From: Tolypothrix sp. FACHB-123
GTDB lineage: Bacteria; Cyanobacteriota; Cyanobacteriia; Cyanobacteriales; Nostocaceae
Length of the DNA: 64,000 nt
Direction of reading: 5' to 3'
Assembly (NCBI RefSeq): GCF_014697075.1
Contig: NZ_JACJRE010000041.1
Span: 1-64,000 of the forward strand
A program made the translations under genes and the position numbers. Positions 1-11,300 of this stretch are shown one piece after another (position 1 is the first letter of the stretch; the number at the start of each line of letters is the position of its first letter). The notes under the pieces were generated by a model. The model did not search any database. It was not told where the DNA came from and worked only from the letters and a program-made list of their open reading frames with translations.

Positions 1-313
1 AAATTTACATAAAAATAATCTGTTTGTATTTACAGCTAACAATAAATACCATTCAGATGTCAATACATATAAGGCTTTTGGCAAAATAAAGATGCTTTTT
101 TGTGTTTATATGAGTGCTATAACTAATAATTTGGCATAATAGCTACTGAAGAACCAATTTTCGTAAAATAAAATGAACTTTCTGCAAAATTTCAGATATT
201 ACAGCAAAATTTATCAGAAAACGAAGATAAAGACCTTAGTAAGCTAAAGAGTTTTAGCCTGCTGTGATTAATCATTAGTATTTACACTAATAAAGACAAC
301 TAACAACTGACTA
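1..313. other. AT-rich intergenic stretch, left edge
   Basis: No convincing gene is visible. The stretch is AT-rich and ends with a short run of the ACTGAC-like repeat family that recurs between genes throughout the window. It probably carries the promoter of the SbcD-like gene that follows, but I could not assign -10/-35 boxes with confidence. Confidence 0.5.
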
Positions 314-322
314 TTGACGATT

Positions 323-1576
323 ATGATTAAAATCCTCCATCTCTCAGATATCCACATGGGGAGCAGCTTCTCCCACGGACGTATTAATCCCACAACAGGG
401 TTAAACACACGATTAGAGGATTTTGTCAATACATTATCTTTATGTATTGACCGAGCGATCGCCGATCCGGTAGATTTAGTCATATTTGGTGGTGATGCTT
501 TTCCCGATGCGACTCCACCGCCTTATGTCCAAGAAGCTTTTGCTAGTCAATTTCGCCGTCTGGTGGATGCAGAGATTCCGACGGTATTGTTGGTGGGAAA
601 CCACGATCAACATTCTCAAGGACTGGGAGGCGCAAGTTTAAATATTTACCGCACCTTGGGAGTGCGCGGTTTTGTGGTGGGTGATACCTTAACAACCCAT
701 AACATCCAAACCCGCAATGGTAAAGTACAAGTCATTACCCTACCTTGGCTGACACGTTCAACGTTAATGACGCGCCAAGAAACTGAAGGTATATCGATTG
801 CTGAAGTCAATCAACTGTTAACTGACAGGTTACAAGTTGTTTTAGAAGCAGAAATTCGCCGTCTCGATCCGGATGTACCTACTGTACTGTTAGCACATTT
901 GATGGCTGACAATGCTACCTTGGGAGCCGAACGCTTTTTAGCGGTGGGGAAAGGTTTTACTCTCCCGTTATCTTTATTAACCAGGCCTTGTTTTGATTAT
1001 GTCGCCTTGGGACATGTCCACAAGCATCAAAACCTGAATAAATCTAATAATCCCCCGGTGATATATCCCGGAAGCATTGAACGGGTAGATTTTAGCGAAG
1101 AAAAAGAAGCTAAGGGTTATGTAATTGTAGAATTAGAGCCAGGAAAAGCAGATTGGGAGTTTTGTCCTTTACCTGTGCGGACTTTTCGGACAATTGAAGT
1201 AGATTTATCGAAAGCAGAAGATTCGCAAGCAGCATTAATCAAAGCGATCGCGAAATATGATATTCAAGATGCTGTAGTCCGCTTAATCTATAAACTCCGC
1301 TCCGAACAATTAGATTTAATTGATAACTCCTTATTGCATAGCGCTTTAAGTTCTGCTCATACCTACACCATTCAACCAGAATTAGTCAGCCAGTTAGCTA
1401 GACCCCGCATTCCCGAACTAACAGCAAGTAGTAGCATCGATCCCATAGAAGCATTAAAAACATATCTAGGTAATCGCGAAGATCTCAAAGATATAGCCGG
1501 CTCAATGCTAGAAGCAGCACAGAAGCTACTCGCTGATGATGTGGAAGTTTGGTTAGAAGGCGCAAATATTGATTAA
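323..1576 (+). CDS. sbcD: SbcD-like DNA repair metallophosphoesterase (exonuclease)
   Basis: This is a calcineurin-like metallophosphoesterase of the SbcD/Mre11 type, which as a family trims DNA ends and hairpins using two metal ions. Visible metal-binding motifs run in the usual order: LSDIHMG near the N-terminus, FGGDAFPD near residue 55, LLVGNHDQH near residue 95, and LGHVHKHQ near residue 230. The length of 417 residues is normal. An in-frame TTG lies at 314, but it falls inside a short repeat, and the ATG at 323 gives the usual MIKILHLSDIH beginning, so I chose the ATG. The large partner SbcC is not adjacent, as is common in cyanobacteria. The gene converges on the histidine kinase downstream. 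The fold is certain. The SbcD assignment is likely, but a related standalone phosphoesterase remains possible. Confidence 0.85.
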   Translation: MIKILHLSDIHMGSSFSHGRINPTTGLNTRLEDFVNTLSLCIDRAIADPVDLVIFGGDAFPDATPPPYVQEAFASQFRRLVDAEIPTVLLVGNHDQHSQGLGGASLNIYRTLGVRGFVVGDTLTTHNIQTRNGKVQVITLPWLTRSTLMTRQETEGISIAEVNQLLTDRLQVVLEAEIRRLDPDVPTVLLAHLMADNATLGAERFLAVGKGFTLPLSLLTRPCFDYVALGHVHKHQNLNKSNNPPVIYPGSIERVDFSEEKEAKGYVIVELEPGKADWEFCPLPVRTFRTIEVDLSKAEDSQAALIKAIAKYDIQDAVVRLIYKLRSEQLDLIDNSLLHSALSSAHTYTIQPELVSQLARPRIPELTASSSIDPIEALKTYLGNREDLKDIAGSMLEAAQKLLADDVEVWLEGANID

Positions 1577-1578
1577 GA

Positions 1579-1604
1579 TTGACTGTCAACCGTCAACCGT
1601 CAGC
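1579..1604. repeat. short tandem repeat, GTCAACC family
   Basis: Two to three copies of a GTCAACC(G) heptamer fill the gap between two convergent genes. The same family occurs at many other gene borders in this window. Confidence 0.7.
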
Positions 1605-1619
1605 AAAATAATTTCTGTT

Positions 1620-4600
1620 TTAGACTTCTCGTAATGATTTGATGGGAATTTCAATGACAAACTCTGTACCCTCACCTGGTTGAGAGGAACAGCGAATTTG
1701 ACCTTGATGTTTTTCCACGATGATTTGATGACTAATGGATAATCCCAGTCCTGTACCTTTACCGACTTCTTTGGTAGTGTAGAAGGGATCAAAAATGCGC
1801 GATCGCACTTCTTCTGGTATACCCAAACCATTATCTGCTATTTTAATCACAACTTGGTGATTTACTATCTGCGTACTAATCCAAATAGTTAAAGGAACTT
1901 CTGGACAAGGTTTTGATAATTGCAAATATTTTTGTCGGATATGAAGATACTTCTCCTCTAGAGCATCAATGCTGTTACTCAGAAGATTCATTAGCACTTG
2001 ATTGAGTTGTGCGGGATAGCATTCTACTAAAGGTAAATCGCCATATTTCTTGATGATTTTAATAGCTGGATGCTCTGAGTTATTTTTACATCTATGTCCT
2101 AAAATTAACAAAGTACTATTCAAACCTTCATGAATATCTACTGCTTTTAATTCAGCTTCATCTGTACGTGAGAAGTTGCGCAGAGATAGGACAATCTGAT
2201 GAATTCGTTCTGTTCCTATATGCATCGATTCTAGGGTTTTAGGTAAATCTTCAATAATAAAATTCAACTCAGTTTCATTAATTTGCTCATAAATTGCTGG
2301 TAATAATGATTGATTTTGTTGACAGATTCGTACCACTTTTAGCAGTTCTTGTGTATATTCATGCAAATATGTGAGATTACCTTTAATAAAGGTCACAGGA
2401 TTATTGATTTCATGAGCAACTCCCGCAATTAGTTGTCCTAAACCAGCCATTTTTTCACCCTGAATCAATTGGGATTGCGTTTGTTTTAATTCTTGTAAAG
2501 CTTGCGTCAATTCTAAAGTTTGACGTTTGGTTTGTTCGAGTAATTCCCCTTGCTGAATTGCAATTCCTAACTGCACGCCTACTTGAGCAAGTAAATTAAT
2601 TTCTTCATCTTTCCAATAGCGGGGTTGGGAATTTTGATAAGCTACTAACAATCCCCATAATTGTTCGCCTTGGCGAATGGGAACAAAAGTTTCATTCCGA
2701 GGAAATTCGTTATCGTCATCTCGATCTGCAAAGCTTTCTACGAGAATTGTTTGCGGCTTTAGCAAAGGTTTCCAACCATCTTTAAAGGAATCTGCTACAA
2801 ATTTACCACTCCAATCGGAGTTAAAACGGTAGATTGCAACTCGCTCAACTTCTAGCAACTCTAATACAGCTTGAGTTGTGGTTTTAAAAATCGTTTTAAT
2901 ATCGAGTGATTGGCGAATTTTATCAATCGTTGTCGCTAGCAGTTTTTGTCTTTCCATTGCTTTTTCACGTTCTTTAGCTTCTGCTAGCTGCACAGCCTGA
3001 TTTTGAAATTGCTTTAAATAAGAATCTTGTTTTAACGCAACACCTAATTGCTCAGCTATTTGCGCCACAAATTCAATTTCTGAAGGTTGCCAATAACGAG
3101 GCGCATCGCATTGATGAATACAAAGTAATCCCCAAAGTTCGCCTTGCTTTAATAGAGGTGCAACCATATTGGCACGTACTTGGAATCTTGCCAGAATTTG
3201 GATATAGCAATCGGGAAATTCTCCGTGATAGATATCAGCAATTGTATTGATTCTCCCTTCCATGTAAAGCGGTGCAAATCTTTCGCTAAAACAGTAATCG
3301 TAAACTTTTTCTTTAATGGCGGAAATACAACCAGGAGCTATATCTTCGGAGATAAATTCTCCTTCCCAATCTTGTTGTGGATCGAAACAAAAAACTGCTA
3401 CTCGGTCAGCTTTAAGCATTTGTCGCACTTCTTTGACCGTAGTTTGGAAGATAGTATCTAAATCAAGAGATTCGCGAATGCGAGCGATGACACCAGTTAA
3501 AGTCTTTTGTTGCTCTGTTTTGTATTTAGCTTGTAATAGCAACTGATGGTGGCGCAAGGCTACGCCAATTTGTGTGCCAATTTTGGTTAGTGATTCGACT
3601 TCGTAAGTTTGCCATTCTCTAGGCGCAGAATTTTGATAGGCAGCAATAATTCCCCACAGTTTATCACCTTGAAGAATGGGAGATGTAGCAAAGGCTTTGG
3701 CTTGAAATTGCTCTAATAAAGTGACGTGACAGTCTGATAATCCTGCTTGATAAATATCATTTGCGATAAATGTTTCATTATCAGCGTAGCGTCCCCCTTG
3801 ATTTTCCCGTAAATAAGTATCATTAATTACAGCTTCTACACCAACTAAAGCTGTCCAGCCTGCTGCACAAGATTCCGCTACAAAGTTACCAGTCCAATCT
3901 TCATTGAAGCGAAAGATAGCAACCCGATCCGCTTGTAATAGTTGGCGAATTTCTTGGGTTGTCATTGCAAAGATACTTTCGATATCTAAAGGTGAACGAA
4001 TTTTATCAACAATCTGAGCAATGACGCGATCGCGTTGAGCTGCTTGTGCTAATTGTGTAGCTTGTAGTTGAACATCATGTAGATGCTTGGCTTGTTGAAT
4101 AGCTACAGTTAAATGGTTAGCAATTTGGCGGATAAATTCAATTTCTGATTCTTGCCAATCACGCGCCTGACTGCACTGGTGAATACACAGCAAACCCCAC
4201 ACTTGTTTTTCCCTTAATAGAGGTACAACCAGGTTGGCACGGACTTGAAATTTACTTAAAATTTCTACATGACAATTGCTTAGTCCAGCTGCATAAATAT
4301 CAGCAACGGCTTGCACTCGACCTTGTTGATACTGAGCCGCAAATTGTTCGCCAAAACAATGGTCATAAACTTTAGCTGCTATGACCGATTCCCACCCAGG
4401 TGCAACTTCCTCACAAACAAATTCACCTTCCCAGTCTCTTTGGCGATCAAACTGAAAAACTGCTACTCGGTCAGCATTGAGCAATTGTAATAATGCTGTG
4501 ACGGTAGTTTGAAAAATAGTTTCTAAATCAAGAGACTCGCGAATGCGCACAATGACGTTAGTCAAAGCTTTTTGTTGCTCTAGTTGTTCTTGAAGGTGAG

Positions 4601-4628
4601 TGCTTGACAAGCTTGAATTGAGTTCCAT
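1620..4628 (-). CDS. multi-GAF sensor histidine kinase
   Basis: A soluble sensor kinase of about 1000 residues. Four successive GAF domains (roughly residues 20-180, 200-360, 380-535 and 560-700) share repeated signatures such as ADRVAVF, CHVEIL and EIEF, followed by a coiled coil. A HisKA segment carries the phospho-acceptor histidine in GVAHEINNP near residue 740. The HATPase_c domain has its N box (NLLSNSIDAL), G1 box (DNGLGIP) and GTGLGLSI. GAFs 1 and 3 are clearly close copies of each other, suggesting internal duplication. No transmembrane segment is seen, and no conserved cysteine typical of bilin attachment stands out, so the ligand is unknown. The ATG at 4628 was preferred over an in-frame TTG at 4658. 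No response regulator is next to it, so its partner is encoded elsewhere. The kinase assignment is certain; the signal is unknown. Confidence 0.92.
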   Translation of the reverse strand: MELNSSLSSTHLQEQLEQQKALTNVIVRIRESLDLETIFQTTVTALLQLLNADRVAVFQFDRQRDWEGEFVCEEVAPGWESVIAAKVYDHCFGEQFAAQYQQGRVQAVADIYAAGLSNCHVEILSKFQVRANLVVPLLREKQVWGLLCIHQCSQARDWQESEIEFIRQIANHLTVAIQQAKHLHDVQLQATQLAQAAQRDRVIAQIVDKIRSPLDIESIFAMTTQEIRQLLQADRVAIFRFNEDWTGNFVAESCAAGWTALVGVEAVINDTYLRENQGGRYADNETFIANDIYQAGLSDCHVTLLEQFQAKAFATSPILQGDKLWGIIAAYQNSAPREWQTYEVESLTKIGTQIGVALRHHQLLLQAKYKTEQQKTLTGVIARIRESLDLDTIFQTTVKEVRQMLKADRVAVFCFDPQQDWEGEFISEDIAPGCISAIKEKVYDYCFSERFAPLYMEGRINTIADIYHGEFPDCYIQILARFQVRANMVAPLLKQGELWGLLCIHQCDAPRYWQPSEIEFVAQIAEQLGVALKQDSYLKQFQNQAVQLAEAKEREKAMERQKLLATTIDKIRQSLDIKTIFKTTTQAVLELLEVERVAIYRFNSDWSGKFVADSFKDGWKPLLKPQTILVESFADRDDDNEFPRNETFVPIRQGEQLWGLLVAYQNSQPRYWKDEEINLLAQVGVQLGIAIQQGELLEQTKRQTLELTQALQELKQTQSQLIQGEKMAGLGQLIAGVAHEINNPVTFIKGNLTYLHEYTQELLKVVRICQQNQSLLPAIYEQINETELNFIIEDLPKTLESMHIGTERIHQIVLSLRNFSRTDEAELKAVDIHEGLNSTLLILGHRCKNNSEHPAIKIIKKYGDLPLVECYPAQLNQVLMNLLSNSIDALEEKYLHIRQKYLQLSKPCPEVPLTIWISTQIVNHQVVIKIADNGLGIPEEVRSRIFDPFYTTKEVGKGTGLGLSISHQIIVEKHQGQIRCSSQPGEGTEFVIEIPIKSLREV

Positions 4629-4658
4629 TGCTCTGAGGATATGGGAATTTGCGGACAA

Positions 4659-4926
4659 AGAGGCTGGCTACCAAAATTCTCGCGCGCGACTAATGTCACA
4701 TCTAATGATGAAACACTGCAAGATTAGGCAATATTCATCTGTGGCTGAGAAGATAGCTATTTCTATATTTCCCCTTTCCTCAGCAGGAAATTTCAATAGT
4801 CAGTAAAAATCTACAAGCGCATCTTCCAATGAAGTAAGGATTTTTCTCACAACTTTGGAAAATCTGCTGAGGCTTGAAAGAACTTTGCTAGAGTATGATT
4901 TTAGTCACGTAATTATACTAGGTGCT
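4659..4926. promoter_or_regulatory. divergent intergenic region
   Basis: A 268-base gap separates the minus-strand histidine kinase and the plus-strand exported protein, so both promoters must lie here or within the adjacent genes. It is AT-rich. I see no repeat or clear operator. Confidence 0.4.
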
Positions 4927-5352
4927 ATGTCCAAACTACTGCCAGTTGTCTTAGCCGCCGTGACTGTTATCATCACATCCACTAATCAACCTAGGGCTAC
5001 ATTTGCGGGAACTTGTGCTTCTAAATGCGGCCCGCGACCAATTGAATTTACACCCGGACAATCCCTGCGCTTAGAGGTAGTTAATAAAACAAGGGGTATC
5101 GTAAAACTAGAAAAACTTCAAGGAACTGAACCCATTCCTTTACGCCCAGAACAGGAATTACAATTTTTTCAGGGTGACGAGATCCAGCCGAACATTTCTC
5201 TAGTGTTCTGGGATGAGGGGGGATTACCACTACAAGCGGTGATATCTAAACGCGACTTTGCTACCTTACGTGTAGAACTGCGTCCGGGGATACGCAACCC
5301 AGGCGATCGCGCTCTGCATATGCTCAGTGATGGGCGGATTAATGTATATTAA
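4927..5352 (+). CDS. exported hypothetical protein
   Basis: A 141-residue protein of unknown function. The N-terminus is a typical signal sequence: a lysine, then a hydrophobic stretch from about residue 4 to 18, and a likely cleavage site near ATFAG. The mature part begins with a CASKC pair of cysteines, which could form a disulphide or a metal site. The rest looks like a small beta-rich domain with no motif I recognise. The ATG at 4927 was chosen because it starts the signal sequence. Longer in-frame extensions are hydrophilic and lack it. The stop lies only 7 bases from the end of the convergent giant kinase gene. Periplasmic location is inferred from the signal peptide. Confidence 0.75.
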   Translation: MSKLLPVVLAAVTVIITSTNQPRATFAGTCASKCGPRPIEFTPGQSLRLEVVNKTRGIVKLEKLQGTEPIPLRPEQELQFFQGDEIQPNISLVFWDEGGLPLQAVISKRDFATLRVELRPGIRNPGDRALHMLSDGRINVY

Positions 5353-5359
5353 TTAGCGC

Positions 5360-8300
5360 TTAAATGGTAATGGGAATGGCGATCGCAAATTCCGTTCCCT
5401 GTCCTAAAACAGAATTCACTTCAATAGTTCCACCATGCTTTTCTGTAACAATTTGTCTGGCGATCGCTAGTCCTAACCCCGTACCTTTACCGACTCCTTT
5501 AGTCGTAAATAAATGGTCAAAGATTTTCTCTTGGACTTGTGGACTCATGCCTTTACCGTTATCGCGAATCTTAATGTAGACTTGGTTAGCGATCGCCTCT
5601 GTGGAAATCGTAATTTGTTGGGGATGGGCTTGCATTTCTTGTAAGGTCAGGCTTTGAGCCATCTCATCAAACATATCAATGGCATTTGCCAAGATATTCA
5701 TAAATACTTGATTTAATTGACCAGGAAAGCATTCAATAGCTGGTATCACACCATATTGTTGGTGAATGATAATCGCTGGACGGTGTTCGTTAGCTTTGAG
5801 GCGGTATTTTAAAATTAACAATGTACTCTCAAGACCTTCATGCACATTGGCCAGGACTTTGCAATCTGTGTCAGCACGGGAGAAGGTACGCAGGCTAGTA
5901 CTAATAGATTTGATGCGGTTTGTGGCTCCCTTCATTGCTTCCAGGAGTTTTGGTAAGTCTGCAATCAAAAACTCTAAATCAATATTTTCGGCGTGATCGA
6001 GAATCGGTGCAGTGGCTTGGGGATATTGTTGTTGATACAGTTCTAGATGTGCCAGTATGTCTTGTATATAGTCTTGAGTGTTGCTGATACTACCATTGAG
6101 GAAACCAATCGGGTTATTGACTTCGTGGGCTACACCTGCAACTAAGTTACCCAAAGATGCCATTTTCTCATTTTGAACTATTTGCAGTTGAGATTGCTTT
6201 AAATCTAAAAGTGCTTGCTTGAGTTGTTGCGCTTTTTGTTGGCGTTGATGAGATTCTAGGGTGAGGGCGATTAAATTGGCAATTGAACTAATGAAATTTT
6301 GTTCTGCGGGAGTCCAACTACGCTTTTCTCCCACATGTTCACAACAAATAACTCCGCCGATGGCTCCATCCACTTGCACGCCGCAGTCAAGCATAGATGC
6401 AATATGTAATACATCTAGATAACCATGACTAAATTCACAGGTGCGGGGGTCGCTCAAAGCATCATCTACTGCAATAATTGGTTGTGACTTTATTGCGCAG
6501 AAATAAGCTGGATAATCTGCTACCTGGAGTTCAAATCCTTGTGAATGTTCTTGAGATGAACGCTGGAATAAATCCAGACAATGGATTTTGGTGTGATGTT
6601 CATCAAACAGCCAAACACTAACTCGTTCTGTTTGTAAGGTTTGCGCCGTGACTTGCGTCAATTCTGGGAATGCTGTGCTCAACTTTCCTTGAGTAATAGC
6701 TTGACTTTGGGAAAGCTGAAGTAATGCTAAAGCTTGTTGTTGTAATGTTTGTTCCTCTTGGAGTAGCTGTTTTTGAGTTGTCTGTAAAATTTCCAGAGAT
6801 TGTTCTAATTGTTGGGCATAAATTTGAGATTTTTGATATAAACGGGCATTTTCTAGGGAAATCGCGGCTTGGGTACAAAGAAAATTGAGAATGAGAATGC
6901 GATCGCTAGTAAACACGCGACTAGCAGAGCGATTTTTTAAATACAAAATACCGATTAAATGTCCTTGATTGAGAATTGGCAAGCATAACACGCTCTTCGG
7001 TTGATGTTGCTCTAAATATGCATCAATTATCGCTAAATCGGTCTTAAGTTCGTCAATCAGCACAAGTTCTTGCGTATTTTTGACGTACTGAATCAGCTTA
7101 ACTGGGAGGTGAGGATTACCTTCTAGGGGTTGAGAACACAGTTGTGTAGTTTCCGGTGTGGCAATAGCTTTCACCTCCCATGTGCCGTGACTGTTGGGTA
7201 GAATTAAGGCACAGCGATCGCCCCCAGAATTTTGCAAAATAATCTGAGTTAGTTTTTGCAGAAGTTCATCGAGTTGAATTGCTCCCGACAGGCTTTGAGA
7301 AGCCTTGAGAATCGCCGCAAAATCTAGAACAGTATTGAGATTGGTACTAGATGAGCGATCGCTATGGGTGGAAGTCCGATTTGAAACAGTAACCCCCACC
7401 ATTGAGGCTAAAGTTTCCAAGGGATTCAAAGTTTGTGCTGTTTGCTGGAAAATCGGACGTAGTAAATGGGGATAGCGATTTTCCAGATCGTTAGTTTTGG
7501 CTTTTGCACCCCAATGAGCATAACAATAGTAAGCTTCTTGCATATAGCCTGCGGCTACCTTCTCTTTACCCCAATCCAGGTAAAATTTAGCCGCTAGTTC
7601 GTTGCTGAGTGCTTCTTCTTGCAGATAACCGTTGGTTTTGGCATTAGCGATCGCCAAATCGTAATACTCCATCGCCTCAGCATGTTGTCTTTGCACGCGA
7701 TAGCGTTCGGCTGTCACCAATTCCCAGCGATGTTGATGATTAAATGGGGCATAAGTCGCCCATCCTTGGAGTTTGTCTTGATGGGTATTGATTCGCTCGA
7801 TCAGAGCTAATTTTTCTGCATCTCCAACATCTCCATAGCGCGCCAGATGAATTAAGGCATCATAGAATACCTGAATAGCTACCATGAAATAGCCAACGAT
7901 GGAATTACTATAATTTTCTGCTATGGCTATTTGTTGTGCAGCTTGTTCCTCTTCTCCAAACAGATAACAGAGAATGGCTTGATGCAGATAAATATACAAT
8001 AACCCAGTCCAGTCACTCGCCCCTTGTAAAGCGGGTAAGATTTGGGTAGCATTCAAAACTTTACCCTGTAACAAATAGGGAACTTCCGCCTGTCCCATTA
8101 AGTTGAGAATTGCTTGCTGATAAACTAGTTGAGCGTTGATTGTGGGTTGTTGTTTGATTTGGTTGATGAATTGCCGATGCGCCTCTATTTGTTGAGCTAA
8201 ATCAGTTAATTCTCGACTACTCCAATAGCAGTACTGACTATATGTCAATAAGTTCAATCCTACACATTCCCAATCTCCTGTTTCTAAGCCACTCTGATAG

Positions 8301-11300
8301 CCAGCCAAAAGAGATGGTAGAGTTTGATGCAGAGGTTCTTTCCAGTGGCGAATAAAGCTGTTAACAACAAAGTAAGCTCTACTCTTGAAGGCAGTAGTTT
8401 GCAGCTTGTCTAGTAACTTTAATGCCAGTTGTCCAAATTCATACCCGGCATCAATATCGCCGAGGACACCACAAAGAATCAATCCGTAGTCGGCATAGGA
8501 GAAAATAGCAATAGCACAATTGCCATACTGGATAGACATTTCCACTTGCTTGAAGATGAGTAGCGGCAAAAGTGGTGGTACAGCAATGTAGACAGAAGAC
8601 ACTAGTTTGCTCATGATTTGCATAGCTGCAAGTTGATGCGGATCGCTCATGGCTGGCAAATCTAGTAAACTTAAAGCTGTCCGTTCCTGCCAAAGTTGCC
8701 TGGTTTGCTCGGCGGCTGCGCCAATATCCGCCACAGTCGGTTGCGCCGGAAATTCCACACCAAGCAATTTCAGCACCTGTAACCCAATCTCCACGACATT
8801 GGCAAATTGAGCTTGAGAACGAAATGCTGTCATTCTGGTTTCATGGACTTTGATTGTGTCTAGCAACGAAGTCGCAGATTGCAAAATCATGTCACCCCAT
8901 GTTGCAAGCTTGTCAAAGTCTGTATGTAAACAAGCTGCTTCCAGACGTTCGTGATGCAAATTTAGGGTTAATTGGTATTGTTGTTGCCAAGCATCAGCGG
9001 GTAGTAAATCAATCCCTTGGCTGAAATATTTCACCGCCGCATCATAGGCGATCGCAGTTTTGGCTTTACACCCAGCAATGAGATTAAGTCTGGCTAGTTC
9101 TAGCTTTTTCTGGGGCTGGGTAATTAAATTAATGCCTGTATTTAAATGATTGACAATTTCAAAAATATATGCATTTAATTGCTCGGCGGGAGTGTTAGAT
9201 AACAATAACTCCCCAATCGCCAAATGGGTTGCTTGTTTATCAGCTTCTGCAATGAGTTTGTAAGCAGCTTGTTGGACGCGATCATGGAGAAAGCGATAAG
9301 TCAAACTAACAGACTGCGCCGTAACAGCTGATTGTGCAATTTCACCCTGAAAAAACTTATAATTCTGGCTGGCTGGGAGAATCAACCCCTCCTGTAACGC
9401 TTTCCACAAATCTGTAGCGGTATGAGTCGGAGACTGCTGAGAAACGATCGCCAAAGTTGTCAAATCAAAAGAGTTACCAATACAAGCGGCTAACTTCAAT
9501 ACATTTTGGGTTTGGCTGGGCAATTTCTGCAACTGTTGCGCCATAAACTCTACTACATCATCAGTGAGAGATAGGGCATTGATTTGAGTAATATCGCATT
9601 CCCAGTAGCCTTGATGGTGATTAAAAGTAATCTGTCCATCTTCATGTAATGCTTTAAGAAACTGGGTGATAAAAAAGGGATTACCTTGAGTTTTCCGCGC
9701 AATTAATTCTGCAAGGGGATGCGATCGCTCGGTGGTACATTGCAAAGTATCCGCAATTAATAGATTGGTATCGCTGAAAGCTAGCGGTAGCAAAGTAATA
9801 GTATTAATTGTTGTCCCCGCTTGCTGGAGTTCGTCCACTGTCAACATCAAGGGATGAGCAGGCGACACTTCATTATCTCGGTAAGCCCCCAATAACAGCA
9901 AATGCCCATTGTCTTGCATCAACAGCTGGATCAATTGTAGGGATGCTAAATCCGCCCACTGTAAATCATCCAGGAACATGACTAATGGATGTTCTTTTTT
10001 CGTGAAAACGGCAATAAAATTTTGGAACAATAAGTTAAATCGATTTTCGCTGGCTTTCCCCGATAATTCTGGCGCTGGGGGTTGTTTACCAATAATGATT
10101 TCTAATTCCGGAATTACATCAATTAAAACCTGGCCATTTTCGCCCACAACAGCCAAAAACTTGGTTTTCCATATTTGCAATTGTGCGTCCGATTCTGATA
10201 ATAATTGCCCGATTAAATCGCGCAAAGCTTGCACAAAGGCTGATAAAGGGATATTGCGATTAAATTGGTCAAATTTACCTTTAATAAAATAGCCTTGCTG
10301 ACGGGTAATGGGTTTATGGACTTCGTTGACTACAGATGTCTTCCCAATCCCCGAAAACCCGGCTACGAGCATCATTTCCGATGTGCCATTGGCGACACGC
10401 TCAAAGGCTTGCAGTAGGGTGCTGACTTCTAATTTGCGCCCATATAATTTTTCGGGAATTAAAAAGCGATCGCAAATATCCCGCTGAGCGATCGCAAAAT
10501 TTGTAATTTCCCCTGTATCTTTAAGTTGGGTTAAACAAATTTCTAAATCATGCTTTAATCCCAAAGCACTTTGATATCTATCTTCAGCATTTTTCGCCAG
10601 CAACTTCATCACAATATCCCCCACTACCTGAGGGATGGCTTCATTGTTAATTGGATTTGGTTGTTTCGCCAGATGACAATGTACCAACTCCAGCGGATCG
10701 CGAGCAATAAATGGCAATTCTCCAGTCAATAATTCATAAAATGTCACACCCAAAGCATAAAAATCGCTGCGGTAGTCGATTCCCCGGTTCATTCTCCCGG
10801 TTTGTTCTGGAGAAATATAAGCGAGTGTCCCCTCTAATACATGGGGATTTTGAATTTCTGTAGTTTCTTTAGGTAATAAAGAGGCAATACTAAAATCAAT
10901 CAGTTGGATTTGCTTTGTTTGGGGGTGAATGAGAATATTTGCAGGTTTAATATCTTTATGAATCACCCGATTATGGTGTAAATCATGGAGAATATCGGTT
11001 AGTTGGAGCGCAATTTGGCAAAACTCGATCAGGGAAATAGTATTATCTTGAATATATTCCCGTAAAGAAATTTCCCTCGTATCTGCCATGATTAAAATAT
11101 AACCATTGCCATAGGTTTCTAGGGATAGAGGCTGAATAATTCCGGGAATGTGGAGATGTTTGCTAATGGTATATTGGTTACGAAATTGCAATAATTCGTG
11201 AAAGCTAGGATATTCCACAGCTAGCATTTTGATGACTACTGGAACTTTATCTAATTCGCGAATAGCTCGATAGACTTTGGTTCTTGTGCCAGCATATAAT

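Noticed and set aside
314-322. TTG start for the SbcD-like gene
   Set aside because: It lies in repeat DNA, and the ATG at 323 gives the normal family N-terminus.
1620-4628. Phytochrome-type bilin-binding for the GAF domains
   Set aside because: No conserved cysteine in a bilin-attachment context (such as a CH or DXCF motif in the right place) was convincing.
8451-8693. 80-residue minus-strand frame inside the giant kinase
   Set aside because: It is a shadow frame within a well-supported coding region on the same strand, with no recognisable features.
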